A stretch of DNA of 64,000 bases from Ambrosia x helenae (Eukaryota; Streptophyta; Magnoliopsida; Asterales; Asteraceae). This document shows positions 32,558 to 46,042 of the stretch, in pieces; the stretch's first letter is position 1; each line of letters starts with the position of its first letter. Location of the stretch: assembly GCA_030844895.1 (NCBI GenBank), contig CM061224.1, positions 4,055,591-4,119,590 on the forward strand, given 5' to 3'. The notes beneath the pieces were generated by a model that was not told the origin of the DNA, ran no database searches, and saw nothing but the letters and a program-made list of their open reading frames with translations. The translations under genes were made by a program, and so were the position numbers.

Positions 32558-32813
32558 CACAAGTTAACAACATACGATACCAAGATAGCGTGATTTGCAA
32601 ATTTGTTAAGACATATAAATACTTATAGGGACCTGAGCACCAGGCATATGTATGTATGAAAGATTCCACATATTTTGCCATTTTTTAAACATATAATGTT
32701 TTTGTTAAAAACAAAGAAAAAAAATACTTAAGTCATTATGATAATAAATTATCCGGTCACTGAACGAGTATAAAACTAGTTAATAGTGCTAACGGCTAAG
32801 TTATTGTTTGTAA

Positions 32814-33187
32814 GAGCATTCACAACCCGTCCCCCATCCCCAACCATATAATTTAAGGAAAAAAATAGTTTTCTAAATTTGTCTATCACTTTTTCAAATT
32901 CTCTCACATCCCATTCCCCATTTATATCCCCTATAAGCTTTTTTTATTATTATTTTATTTATTTACAACCAACATTAATTCACTCCACCTTCTATTTGTA
33001 TTATTTTATTATTATTAAATGATATGGGGGAAGGATGGAAGACCCCATATATGGGGGCTCAAAATAGTTTTTTTGTAAATTTTAGAAATGGGGTATGGGG
33101 AAAGGGGTTGGGATGGAGTGAGTTTTTGTGAAATTTTCTTAAATTTTAAGAATGGGGGAGGGAATGGGGGATGGGTTGTGAATGCTC
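32814..33187. mobile_element. PIF/Harbinger (Tourist-like) MITE
   Basis: Terminal inverted repeats GAGCATTCACAACCC / GGGTTGTGAATGCTC bound 374 bp with GGGGATGGGG-type subterminal repeats. The 3-bp TSD TAA (32811-32813 and 33188-33190) is characteristic of the PIF/Harbinger group. No coding capacity. Confidence 0.75.
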
Positions 33188-33190
33188 TAA

Positions 33191-33574
33191 CATTAGATCA
33201 ATTAAACTATTAATTAATATAAACACAAAAAATGACAGTTAATTTAAATCGTAATGTTAAGAGATATAATGCTACGGGAAAAGTGTTTGGAACCCTCTAA
33301 ATGATCTTTCTGAAAGAAAAAGAAAAAAAAAGTTCACTTAATATATTATATACATTAAAAGTGAAAGAACAAATATATGAGAGTTTTATCTGATATTTTA
33401 TATTGTCAAAATGACTTTCCATGTTCGATAATGACATATCTACTTTATTTTTACAAAAGAGATTATCAGCTTGTATAAAGTTGTGTTAGAAGTTTTTTTA
33501 AGGAGATTTTTTTTTTTAATTTTAATAATGTTATCTGTGACTCGGAGACTGTTTGGTTGATTAAGTACTGAATC
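33191..33574. other. Gene-free stretch
   Basis: AT-rich DNA between the Harbinger MITE and the LINE. No ORF or repeat structure was recognised. Confidence 0.4.
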
Positions 33575-36213
33575 ATTAAGAAGTCTGAATGTTTGGGGAT
33601 GATAATTCTCGGTTCTTTCATGGTATGGCAAATGGTAGGAAGGCATCTAATGCTATTTCTGGGTTGGATGTTAATGGTAAATGGGTTACTAAACCGAGCT
33701 TAATTAAAAACAAGGTGTTCAACTATTTTCGCAATCATTTCAAGGAAAACCATATTCAAAGACCAAAACTAATTTTAGACGGACTAAAGACATTAAGTGC
33801 TGATGAATCAAAGAACTTGGTCACTCAATTCACCAAAGAGGAGATAAAGGAAGCGGTTTTACAATGAGAGGCAGATAAAACGCCAGGGTCAGATGGATTT
33901 AATTTTAGAAGAGGACTTTGGAAATGTGTTGAGAGGGTTTTATGATTCGGGGAGCATCTCTAACGGTTGTGGTTCTTCTTTCATTACACTCATACCAAAA
34001 TCAAAAACACCCACAGGATTAAAGGATTTTAAACCAATTACTCTGATAGGCATTATCAGTAAGGTTATTTCAAAAGTCCTTGCTAATAGGCTTGCTAGAG
34101 TGATTGGTTCGATTATATCAGAGTCTCAATCGGCTTTTTTAAAAGGCCGGTATATTTTGGATGGTCCTTTAATAGTTACTAAAGTGTTGGCATGGCTGAA
34201 AAAGAAACATAAAAAAGCTTCTTTTTTTTTGTTGAAGATTGACTTTGAAAAAGCTTATGACAACATGCACTGGGAGTTTCTTTTATCTATTTTGTCCCAA
34301 ATGGGTTTTCCGGATCGATGGTTGAAGTGGATTAAAGGGATGCTCTATTCGGCTAGATCTTCGGTTCTTGTGAATGGGTCGCCCACTTTTGAGTTTAATT
34401 GTGGGAAAGGCATTTGCCAAGGTGATCATTTGTCGTCATTTCTGTTTTTAATTGTTATGGAGGCTCTCTCAGATATGATTGACAAAGAAGTTACTTTAGG
34501 GTATTTCCATGGCCTAAGGATTTACAATCAAAGGCTGGGGGTACTCATATGTTCTATGTAGATGATGCTTTGATCTTAGGGGAATGGAGTCGAAATAATT
34601 TGGAAATATGGCTCACATTCTTAGAAGTTTTTATCTTTGCCCGGGTCTCAAGATTAATATTCATAAGTCTAACTTATGTGGGGTGGGTGTTAATAATGCA
34701 GAGGTGGATGAGATGATTGATTTATTGGGTGTAAGAGAGGAGAGCTACCCCTTGAGTATTTGGGTATCCGGGTGGGCTCCAGTATGAATCGAGAAAGGAA
34801 TTGGCAACGGGTGTATGATGTGTTTGAGGCGCGCCTCAATCGGTGGAAACCTAATACGTTATCTATTGGGGGTAGGGTTATTCTTATTAATTCGGTGTTG
34901 GAAGCCTCCCTCTTTATAATTTTTCCCTTTATAAGGCCCCTAAGGTGGTGATTGGCAAACTTGAAAAAAATATCAGACGGTTTTTATGGTCGGGCTCTAA
35001 TGATTCTCACAAAATTCATTGGGTCGCTTGGGACCGTGTGACGCTTCCGAAAAACTTAGGTGGGTTGGGTATTAATAAGTTGGAAGATGTTAATAAGGCC
35101 TTGCTTTTTAAATGGGCATGGAGGTACCGTACAGAGACGGATGGGTTGTGGAGAAGGATTATTGATGGCATTCATAATAGTCGAATACGTTGGTCTTCGC
35201 TTCCTTGCAACAAATACATCTCGGGCTGTTGGAAAGCGATCGTTAATCAATGTGAGATGCAGCTTGATAATGGGATACGGCTTAGTGACTGTGTGAAAGC
35301 TAAAGTGGGAAATGGTAAGCAAGTTAGTTTTTGGTTTGACATTTGGAATGGTAATACAACATTCAAAGATCTTTGGCCTCAATTATTCCTGTTGGAGAAA
35401 AAAAAGATGTCAGATTGCGGATAGGATAACTTTTTCGGGACAATCTTTGGAACCAACATGCAGATGGTCTCAGAAGCCTACCAATGCGCCGCAGATACAG
35501 GAGTTTCAAGACTGTTGTGAGATCGTTGGGACACAGTTGCAAAATCAGAATGATTCTTGGGTGTGGGACGGGTTGAAAAAGAGTGATTTTTCGGTTAAAG
35601 CGATTAAAATTTTTTTTTTGATGGGCGTGGGAGTGGCGAGTATAAATTCAAATGGATACACTGTGTTCCGCTGAAGTGTAATATAAACGCTTGGAGAGCG
35701 GAAATGAACAAACTACCAACACGGATTGAGTTAGAAAAAAGGAACCTAAGGTTGGATACAAACGACTGTGTTCTGTGCTCGAAAAGTGCTGATTCCACGT
35801 TGCACATTTTCACAGCATGTAATTGTGCCTTGGAAGTTTGGTGTCGCATCGGTAGTTGGTGTAGATTGCCCCCGATTTTTGCGTTTGAGGTTCGGGATTT
35901 GTTGTGCATCTACAAAGACGCTCCTGGAGGTAAGAAATGTAAGCAGATTATACAAGGGGTTGTCATGGTTACTTTATGGTGCATTTGGTTGGCGCTAAAC
36001 GGAAAAATGTTCAACCAAAAGCGGACTTCGGTGGTGGAGGCTGTGAACAATATCAAATCTAGTTTGTTTTTTTGGTTTAAGCATAGGTTTGGGTGTAAAA
36101 GTGTCGATTGGTTTGAATGGTGTAAAAATCCATTGTACATGATGTAATTGGTTTGTCAGTGGCCTTCGTTTTGAAGTCCATCCGTAGTTAATGAAGTTTA
36201 ATGTTAAAAAAAT
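33575..36213 (+). mobile_element. 5'-truncated LINE-1 element, ORF2 remnants
   Basis: Successive frames give ORF2 pieces. 33589-33867 is the linker after the endonuclease (DDNSRFFHGMANGRKASNAI). 33893-34561 is the RT core (LIPKS, LANRLARVI, SQSAFLKGRYILDG, FLLKIDFEKAYD, GICQGDHLS); in another frame just after come the catalytic residues FYVDDALIL. 34760-35424 is the connecting region. 35704-36147 has the zinc-binding reverse transcriptase motif (CVLCSKSADSTLHIFTAC). A run of seven A near 36206 ends the copy. The endonuclease and ORF1 are missing and several frameshifts and stops are present, so it is inactive. Confidence 0.87.
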
Positions 36214-36712
36214 AACAAGCAATGAAAACAGTACAAGAATTAAGAATAACTTCATTAACCACTTTTGATGCCCTCCTTCTGCGTAATTTCATATTAAATT
36301 CAACTACATAAATAACATTGCCTAAATAAACACAATTAATCGGTTGTAACAGTAGTTATCTGATTAAAAGAGGGGGATTAAAAACAATGATAAAAACATT
36401 TACCTGATCAATATTAAATTCATATTTATACCAAACTAAAAACACGTACTTGTGTATGGATGGAAAGAGTATTTGATGTGGATGCTTCACCATTATAAAT
36501 AAAAGACTCATTGAAGATCAAGTACTTACTATTGAAATTAAATTGGGTTTAATGTGTTTTATGGGGGTGGGTTACTTCTTGAGAAAGGGGTTGGGTTAAT
36601 TTTCCTATTGCATTAATGGTTTATACTATTGGCCTCAAAATTTGTACAACAAAGGTAAAAATGGAAGAATTTGGTAAAAAATTAGGAAATTACACTATGG
36701 CTCTTGGTATGC

Positions 36713-38427
36713 AATTGATGTATTGTAAAATACATCTATTTTTAGTGTAAAGTTTGTATAGTTTTTGAGTCTTTTAGATAGTGTTTTTATTAGTTTTAGG
36801 CTTGTGCCGGTCTATTTTATTTATTTTAGGTCTTTATAGATTTTTATTTGTTTTGTGTCATTTTTAGTATTTATCTATTTTATTTTATATTTTGTAGGTG
36901 TTCATAGATGTTGGAGCGTAATCGAGCAACTTTGTTCAAGTCAAGAACACCCGACTCTAGAGCACGAAGTTATAATAATAATAATAAAATTACGTGACAC
37001 AAATTGGCCCAAGGCCCATCACGTGGAGAAAAAGAAAAATAATAAGCAGGTAGGGCATTTGATGGAGTGGTCGAAGATTATAAAGGGATGATATATTATT
37101 TTTCGGAAGTCTGGGGGAGGCTGCGACAATTAGGGGTGAGCAATAAACGATTTCGAACCGCGAAAACCGTGAAACCGACCCGGAACCGTTAGAACCGAAC
37201 CGAATTAATGTTATAGGTTCCGGTTCTGGTTCTCATATTTTGGCATAATCGGTTCCCAGTTCGGTTCCGGTTAGAACCGACGGGTCCAGTTAAGAACCGT
37301 TAGAACCGTTTTGAATTAAATTAAATATTTAAATATTCTATTATTAGTTTGAAATAGAATGTGATGTTTCCTTCTTTATAATTCTTAACACTTTAAAATT
37401 GTTTTACTTGGTAGGAATGTAGAGTATTGTCTTATGTGATGGTCAGCAGTCAGCACAACTTGTTCTAACCCGTTTAATCTGTATAAAAAGAATGATCTGT
37501 TCCGAACAAAACATATTTTGATACATAAACTGCTATACTTTTAGTAACCATGTTTAACACAAACTGTTGATAATTATTTTTTTTAAGAAAAATCATTGTT
37601 TTTGTTTATTTTTTTATTTAATTGTTAATGTTAATTTTAGGATTTTATTGACAACCGGTTCCGGTTCTCATATTTTGGAATAAACGGTTCGCGGTTCGGT
37701 CCGGTTCTGAACCGTTGCACAGCCCTAGCCACAATCAACAGAGGAGCCGCATAATATTCTGGGGAGAACACATCTACGAGAGCAGCATATTTTAAAGGGA
37801 AGGAGGTCAAGGGTTGAAGCATTGGTGTGAGCACGGGTCGGTTCTAATCTAATTATTTATTTATTTATCTATTTAAAACCCGTTGTGAAGGCCATGAATT
37901 TTATTTGCTTTCATTGTTTTTGATTTTATCATGACGATTAGAGGCTAAACCTAGGTAGCTAAACCTTTTAACTACCTAGGTTTTGATGAATACTCATGAT
38001 TGATTGATTGTTTTTATGGTTGTTGAAACTTTGACTATGGATTGATGATTTAGTAAAGACTTTGATTTTTTTTGATCTGGTGTATATGCGTACCTAGTTT
38101 TGTTCAATTAATAATTATTTACTCCACATGCGTTTTTGTGAATGTCTTTCATGTATGAATGCGTGTTAGGTTGTGGACTGTGTGTTAGCAACTAGTTTAT
38201 GGTAAATTGCTAGTGTTTTCCGTAGGAGTGGTTTTTGTTGATTGAGTAGTTCTAGGTATTCTTCCAATTCCAATAGCTGTAAGGTGCGGGATTGTCGATA
38301 TGTCTAGGGTGTTAAATTGCTAGATCTAGATGCTTTGTAAGAAGATCTTCCTAGTTTCCTTACCACTTCTTGCGTATTGAGTCAGGTCGGGTTTTCTATA
38401 GTTACCCCTTGCACTCTAGGGTGTTAA
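36713..38427 (+). mobile_element. Dispersed repeat copy 2 (same family as 2477-4171)
   Basis: It starts AATTGATGTATTGTAAAATA and follows the minus-strand copy at 2477-4171 through several blocks, including 'gcgtttttgtgaatgtcttt' and 'agaagatcttcctagtttcc'. It ends after 'ccccttgcactctagggt', shorter than copy 1. A 16-bp direct repeat ATGGCTCTTGGTATGC flanks it (36697-36712 and 38428-38443). That is too long for an ordinary LTR-element TSD. A 597-bp hAT element sits inside. Confidence 0.55.
37131..37727. mobile_element. Non-autonomous hAT element
   Basis: Ends TAGGGGTGAGCA / TGCACAGCCCTA with AACCG/CGGTT-rich subterminal repeats are flanked by an 8-bp TSD with one mismatch (GCGACAAT 37123-37130, GCCACAAT 37728-37735). 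No transposase is present. Confidence 0.72.
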
Positions 38428-38511
38428 ATGGCTCTTGGTATGCCATCTTAAAGTTAATGTAAAATTACATATCTATCCATCGAGTTTCTTTAATAAGGTA
38501 ACTAGTGGGAA

Positions 38512-40703
38512 TGCCCGCGCATTGCCGCGGGTGTTTATTTTTTTCACAATTTAAATTGCCCAAAACTTTATACACCATAATATCATTTATCCAATCCGAC
38601 CCGTGCTCATTTTTTATCTGCAAAGTTTAGTTACACACATGAACCAAAGGGGCCTTTAGCCCATTGGTAACAAAGTGTTAAATAAGGATTAGCCTTTAGT
38701 GTCGATAGTTCAAATTCCAAATATCCATAAGATCACCTCTTCGTCAGGGGCAATAAAGTCAATTCAATCTTACTTCAAGAATATGTTCAACTGTGCGTCT
38801 TTTTACAATAAGTTTAAAATAAAGTTAGTTACTAAAATATAGTTTCTATTCTGCTGTTAACTAAAGTTGGTAGCTAAATAAATAAATAAAAAGTGTAGAC
38901 CTTATTATCATTACATGCAGTTTACCTTAGATATAATGTAACATCAAAACACACACACACACACAATCTTTCTCTTTTTGGTATGTACATGAAGCTCAAG
39001 CCCATTGATTCAGGTCACTTCCCCATCAATCCAAGCTAAAGTAGGATCTTCAACCCAAACATGTGAACCTACAACAATATAAACCGGTGCTGGATGTAAA
39101 TATTCAATCTTCTCAACATAAATAAACAAAATAAAATGTAAATTCTAAAAAATGAATGTAGTAAGCTAGGGTCAAACAGGTCCAAAGTTACCCAAAGTGT
39201 ATTTTAATTATTGCATCCTGAATCATTTTTATGAAAATATATAGATTACTATTGAGAAGGCTGGAAATGATGACTCGATGAAGAAGTCGAAAATGATACC
39301 AGATGTAATAGTTGCAATAAGCTTTGGAAACTCGTTCGATTTCTTGCAAGTTGCATCCTTCCAAAATCAATAAATAAGAAATAATTTTCACTGAGAAACC
39401 AAAAAAAATAAATAAAAAAAAATACATTCATCAAGAACCCGTACACGAACCTTCTATTAGACCTTCCTTTTAGTTTACTTCTTAAGATAAAATGGGTATT
39501 AACTTTTATGTAAACATGACATTAACTAAATAGGTAATTTATCAATTCAGTTCCTTTTTTCAATTTGTATTTAGTGAACCATATGAAATTATGATTTACA
39601 ATTTGTCATGATACCATATGTGGCATTTATATTTTGCTTCATAGTTCATGTATTAATCAGATAGTTTAATTTGAAACGAACTAGAGAGATTTTTTTATTT
39701 ATGCATAGACACATGTGTATATGTAAGTGTAAAATGAATCTTCGACATGTAATTGGAATCACAACAATTTTCATAAAAAATATAAAATATATAAAAAAAC
39801 ATGTTTGACTTAAATAGAGTCAAATTTAAATCTAACTATAGAACAAAGGTAGTCTGTAGTCATTAATCAATAGGAACCACAAATAAAATACCTCTTAATG
39901 TGTTGACAAATTAAATAAAAGATAATAAAAAAATCTGATTTTCAAGACCTTTATTAGTGTGAATCCTATTACCCTAGAAATAGCAAGATTTAAGAAATAA
40001 CATAGAACACACATAAATGGAAAATAGAAATTGCATACTTCTTTTTCAGTTTTTTAGAGACAAGAAAAGCAACCCCAATAGTTCATCTTCTAATCTGCTA
40101 AATAACTTCATGATCTTCCATATTTGACTTCCTATCAGCATTTCTCCTTCCATTTGAGACATGCTCTTCAAAGCCTAAAAACAGTGCCAAAAAGACTCAA
40201 TTTTTAGCCCTTAATGATCAAATAAACTAGCAAATTAAATAAAACAGAAGCAAAATGAAGTGGGTTATAACTCAAACCACCACAAAAGTTTAGAAATATA
40301 TGGCTTTAAAATAATGGGTATCCTGGTAGATATAAAAGACGGTATTTGATTGAAAGTGAAGGAGGTTTTCATAAAGATTTTGTGGAGAAGAAATTTGATT
40401 GAAATTGAGAACATGATTGCTTAGTAATGGGTGTGTCTTTTTGTAATGGTGTGTGTGTATGAAGGCGAGACTCTTCAGTTGCACATGATTTAATTGCATT
40501 AAATCCCATTCAATTTCTTAAATTGAGGATAATCAAAGGCATTGGGAGTTATGATGATCAGAATATACAACACGGTTTTGCAGGAAAAGGGTAACACTGG
40601 AAACATTTTCATGATAAAATGGGTTTTAAGCATGAAACTCTTGGGATGCCGTCTTAAAAAAGGTGTAAATTTACCTTCTTATCCATCGAGTTTCTTTAAT
40701 ATA
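38512..40703 (-). mobile_element. Helitron-like element B
   Basis: The minus-strand 3' end has CACCCGCGGCAATGCGCGGG, which can pair as a hairpin, followed after eight bases by CTAG and then T, as Helitrons require. The 5' end lies at about 40703, next to a similar GC hairpin belonging to element C, and starts TTATATTAAAGAAACTCGATGG. No Rep/helicase ORF is seen, so it is non-autonomous. Confidence 0.5.
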
Positions 40704-42246
40704 ATCCCCGCGCGTTGCCGCAGGTACCTAAGTTTTTTTTCTCGCTTGTTGCATAGCTTGTTTAACATAATTAATTTTTGACTAAATATAAGTGAAGAGA
40801 AAATATTTTGTGTTCTTATGGTTTTTCTTTTTGGCGCGTCTTGCCACGGGTACCATATTTCCTAGCAGGGAACCCGCACTTTGTTACGGTTCGGATAAAT
40901 AAAAGTGAAGAGACAATTGTTGTGTAAGACAATTGTAAAATTGTTTAAACAACAAATGACATGATAACACCATCAAAAGTAGCAACCAACATAAAAAGTT
41001 GTATGAGAACTGTGTTGGAGCATAGTAAGATGGTGTAGGTAGTAATAAATAATAAAACTATGATATAATCATTAGATCTTTGGCAATTATCCAATCAATA
41101 TGTCTTTAATATTGTTCCAAAGAATTCCCACCAAGCTTTAATTTTGCAAAATAAATAAACACAAGGATCATCGCTAGTGAAAACATTTTGTTCTATAGAG
41201 CTCTATGTAAAGTGAAATCATAGCTGGGGATCATCGCGCTAGTGAAAATCCCAGCGAATGAAATCTTTAATTTAGCATAGCTATACGAAGTAGTGAAAAC
41301 GTTAGCCAGAATCTTTGTCAAACCCTTAGCATCCATCGCCAGAGGCAAGGCTAGAAGCACCCTCATGTCTCCGTTTATCTCTATCACAATCGTTTCCTGA
41401 GCTGTATGTGGAAGAAAACAATTAGTCACAAAATCATTTTATATATTTAAAAGAAAAGCAAATGCATACATGTGGCAAACAATGCAAAATATACCTAAAA
41501 TCAGTGAGTTGATGATTGATCTGATGAATGCTAATAAGATCATTCAAATTCATATTCATATTCTAACTCCAGTAAACTCAAATAAAGAATATTACTAACG
41601 GATAGATTATACTGCACAAACATTAGTGAATTCATTAAAAACTATATTAAACAATTAGCCTTCATTCAAATGAAAGCACAATGTTACCATCTTCATTTGA
41701 TGCCCAAAACTCTTCAAGTGTTTGTCAAATATAATTCCTTATGGCCTCCGTAACCTCAACCGTTTGCTTCTGTTGATGTTGTTTCCCTTTACCTCTGCTC
41801 TTTTTGGTGGATGAATTTGACATTATTTCACCTTCAGTCTCGATTATGGTTTCCTTGATAAATCAGAGGGTCGACGTCCTATTATTTAAGGGCAAGTGAA
41901 GGTTTAATCTCCATCACCAACGCTTCAATTGCAACATTTATTCAGTAATTAAAACTGGCATTCAATGAAATAAATTAAGGCGGTGAAGAGCTTTGCAGTT
42001 ACAAAAGAATGGGTTAAAGGGAAGAAAGGAATTGTGTTTCAATGAAACTTATGAAGAGGGTTACATGGTGGACATGGATAAAGAGTGTGTATTACACACA
42101 TATACAATGGGCATTACATCTTGTACAGAAGGGGTATAGATGGAACAAAATGACCAAATATTACACATTTGTGAAGAGTCTTTTCAACTCCCATCTTAAA
42201 CTTAGTGTGAAATTACTTTATTGGACACCTTTGGTCATTAAAAAGA
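40704..42246 (-). mobile_element. Helitron-like element C
   Basis: The minus-strand 5' end reads TCTTTTTAATGACCAAAGG at 42246, two bases from the CTAG end of element D. The 3' end shows the hairpin sequence CCTGCGGCAACGCGCGGGG (about 40706-40724) but lacks the final CTAG. Short open frames inside are not supported as genes. Confidence 0.42.
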
Positions 42247-42302
42247 TACTAGTAGGTAACCTGCGCTTCGCAGCGGGGCTAAATGACTTTTTCGGGTCAT
42301 GT

Positions 42303-44885
42303 TGTCACACCCTCAAATTACCACTTGCGGAGTTTTACCGCGAGGCGCATGACAAACCAGGATCCAAGTCAACGATCACAATAAACAACACTATGTGAAA
42401 AACATAAATCCAAAAACAACGATTTTATAAGCGGAAGCATTTAAGAATTTAATCAGCTACAATGGTGTTCCAAAATATTCAAGACACTTATTTCAAAACA
42501 TGCAACTAAGCCTAGACGCCAATGCAGACTCGTGCGCCTAGTTCCATTCGTTGCTACCTTAGCGACCTGAGAAAAACATGCCAAAAAGACGTTAACATAT
42601 AATGCTGGTGAGTTCACAGGTTTGTTCAATATGTTATCAAAATGTTACCAGAATGTTACCATGTCCATACTATATCCATGTTACCAAGTACGCTAGCTAG
42701 GCGTATGTTTTGTTACTACTACGATTGGAAAACCATTACTAGACTGTTACCATGTGTTCAGCCCGATGTGTTGTAGCCACGCTACGAGTGTTACCCGTTC
42801 GAGACAATATGCACCCGCCCGGCCCTCCAAGCCGTCGAGTGGGGTTTGTCAAGCCCAATAGATCTATCCACATTTCCCCCGTTGTGCATCCCCACACATT
42901 CATGGTTTCCCCCGGGACTTTAAATGATCGTATAGTACACAAATTAAAACCATAGTATGACATATATTACCAAAATAGTTTAGTGCATGTTTTCTCCCCC
43001 AAAGATTAAAGCAGTAAAAGTGGGGCCGTGAACTCACCTTAGATAGCGTTCTTCGGTTATAAGTAAAGATGTTAAGCCCTTGATAATCCCTCTACCGGAG
43101 ATCTATCAAAATGTTCACATAAGTGTTCCGACTAATAACCATAAGGTTATCTAGTCCCCGATTGTCCAGATCGTAACCAAGTATGTTTTAGAACATGTTT
43201 AAATGTTTAACCGACACACTAGACCGACCCGACATTCCGTTGGTGACCCATTATCCTAACTAATCAAGTACACATAGATTACACACAAGGTTCAAGCATA
43301 AAACACTTAGTTTGTATCAAAAATCTCATTTCTGCATCAGAACGGTCGAACCAGTCAGTTTAAGTCTCCTTCGCCCGTTTTTAATCTCCTTCGCCCATTT
43401 TGGATTTCGTTCGACCGTTTGATGTTTCCTTCGCCCGTTTTACCACGTTCGCCCAAACATAACCCAGGTTCGACCCTGGATTCACTCCTTCGCACCTTCG
43501 ATCGGTCGAAGGAGTCCAGGTTCGCCCCTGTTGTGCAAATTTTCCTAAAAACGCTTCAAACACATTCAAAACGACTCGAAACATCATCAAACACAGCAGT
43601 CAAGCATGAATAACTTATCCTTACAAAACCCCACCGATTTCCCCCGATAATACGTCCATTTCAGCCCTTTCCCTAAATGGTAAAAATTATGGAAACATCA
43701 CTATCATGCATGGATAATTTACCCAATTTGGAAACTTTTGAAATCGATCCGTATTCAACTTAAAATGCTCAGTTTGTCGAGTGTTCGATCTTTCCCTATT
43801 AGTTCTATTGATCATAAATATCATGCATCAAGTCTAGATTCGTTAAAACCCCCAAATACCCATAATATCATCATTTATCCAATCCTAACCCTAAACAACA
43901 ATAACTTAGCATCAATAACAATCCTATATCATGCTTCTATCACAGATACAACAACAAATCATTGAACAACACATAACACCACATAATACACAATTTACAT
44001 ATGTTTATCATCATGAAAACCTATGTCAAATGATAATGTTTTAGTTTAGAAAGATGTTTAAAAGGTTTTTAATCATGAAAACACCCTTAGAACAGATCCG
44101 GACAATTAGGGTTAGATGAAAACGAATTAAAATGCTTTAAAAAGGTTTAGGATCAAGAACACACCTTGGATTCTTGTTTAGATGTTGTAGATGGGTTAGA
44201 TTATGAAAAAGAAGAGCAAAAACTCCTTCCTTAGTGATTAGAATCGTTTGAGAGTGTTTTGAGACGGTTAGGGTTTGTGAAATGATGAAAAATGACAAAG
44301 TTTGGTATTTATACTAATCCTCCTTCGCCCCAACTCAATGGTCGAAGGTGGCCTCCTTCGACCCTTCCACAGGGTCGAATGAGCCCTGTCCTGGTCGAAG
44401 GGAATTCTTTCAATTCCACATCCCAGGTTCGCCCATTTACAAAGGGTCGAACCAAACAAAATGTTCTCCTTCGACCACTCGAAGTGGTCGAACCAGAACT
44501 CATGTTTAACTAGTTTTCCAGTTTGTCGTGTTTAACGCATTCTAACACATCTTAACACATAAGCATGCATCCTTAGTCTATATTTAACATATTTGAGCAT
44601 AGATAATCATTTACACATCATTTAAACACATCTATGTATATAATCCACCACACGACCCATAATCTACACATATACTTAATTAGTTCATGTAATGTCACCA
44701 ACAACGGAACCCGGTACTAGTGTATTACCAAAATGACTCCCAATGATCCTCCAGATCATTGCACCCTGGACAATCCTAACTTGACCCGACTCAACTAACC
44801 CAGTTAAGTCCGTTTATAAACGTTTCTCGCTAAGGTAGACTTAGATGTTACTAAAATGTTTAAGCCAAACATGCCGGGTGTCACA
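42303..44885. mobile_element. Solo LTR, 2.58 kb, CATGT target duplication
   Basis: The ends TGTCACACCC / GGGTGTCACA are flanked by a perfect 5-bp direct repeat CATGT (42298-42302 and 44886-44890). No second LTR, primer site or coding domain is visible, so it is best read as a solo LTR left after recombination. It contains many CCTTCGCCC/GTCGAA short repeats (about 43340-43530 and 44320-44500) and an inverted GGTGAGTTCAC pair (42606 and 43028). The TGTNACACCC-type end resembles LTRs of Ty3/gypsy chromovirus elements. Orientation not determined. Confidence 0.68.
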
Positions 44886-44890
44886 CATGT

Positions 44891-46042
44891 AGTGTTAATA
44901 AGCACCTAAAATGCGATAAACATAACCATTACGTACATAGGAAGTTATATGAAATATGTGTCATATACATGTAAAGTCGTTATCGATTGTCAAAGAATGG
45001 AGTACAAAGGTTATCAACAAAACGAACATAACTTTCATTTGTGAAGCTCATAAATTTTATTTGTTTCATATTTCTCACACAATCCCAACACTACTTATTA
45101 ATATTTATCCAAAGAATCAACATAACAAACACTAAAGTTTCTTATAAGGAAGTCATAAAAGCCCTACACATATGTTTACCCAATAAAGAGGTCTTGCCAC
45201 AGGTTGATGCTTCTGAATCTTTTATGTCCTTCACACAACTCACAAAGAGCAGCTTCCTATCTCCTTTATTAGTAAGTAAAAACCTGCACATGCATTAACA
45301 TCACCAAATAACAAACAGGCGACTACAAATCATCAAACAATTAGACCTAATAGCATACAAATCATCAAATAACAAACAGACGACTATATTAAATCTGCAA
45401 ACAATTGCACACCAAGCGAGTGTAATAGCAAAATTTTATTTGCACTCCAAAAGAACTACCGGTAATAAAAGTTATTTCTTGGTGATTCATATATTATTAA
45501 CTCATGCTAGTACGTATTCAAGTAGAATTGGCAGTTAAACTTTCCAGTGAAGTCTTCCCTGGCCAAAGTACCTTAAAGAAACAGTATCCTTGAGGGAATG
45601 TTACTCTTATTGCCATTTATACAAACACATATCCAACCAGTGTGAAACAAAGAAATTAAAATAACCACAGAAACATATGATTGCAACGACCGGTTTTTTA
45701 CGGCTTACATCTAATGACCCTTTAACAGTTTGGATTGAAACACTACAGCCATTGAATCGAGCAGTTGTTAAAGGAATAAACATGTAATTACGATACAGCC
45801 ATTTCATCGAGCAAGTGGTATGCATACTTTCAATCTAATGTAGAAACATAATATTTTGTTTAATTCACCCCCAAATCATAACTTTAAACATGTATGATCA
45901 CAAAGATGTCATTCATGGTAAACAAAAAACATGCAATGTAAAATAGAAAAGAAATTACCAAATACGCAATGCGTGTTCTTGTCTTGCAAATGGTATATCC
46001 TTTTTTATCGATTTCCTATATGACAATTACAAATAAGTATTA
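44891..46042. other. Gene-free body of Helitron D
   Basis: AT-rich sequence with no convincing ORF. Repeated 'caaataacaaacag.cgacta' occurs near 45306 and 45365. Confidence 0.4.

Larger units (their letters stand above)
36214..38511 (-). mobile_element. Helitron-like element A (5' part), interrupted
   Basis: Read on the minus strand from 38511, the sequence TTATTAAAGAAACTCGATGG..GTAATTTTAC..TTTAAGATGG matches the start regions of elements B and C. It continues left of the inserted 36713-38427 repeat. No 3' hairpin plus CTAG end was found before the LINE at 36213, so the element is incomplete. Confidence 0.35.
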
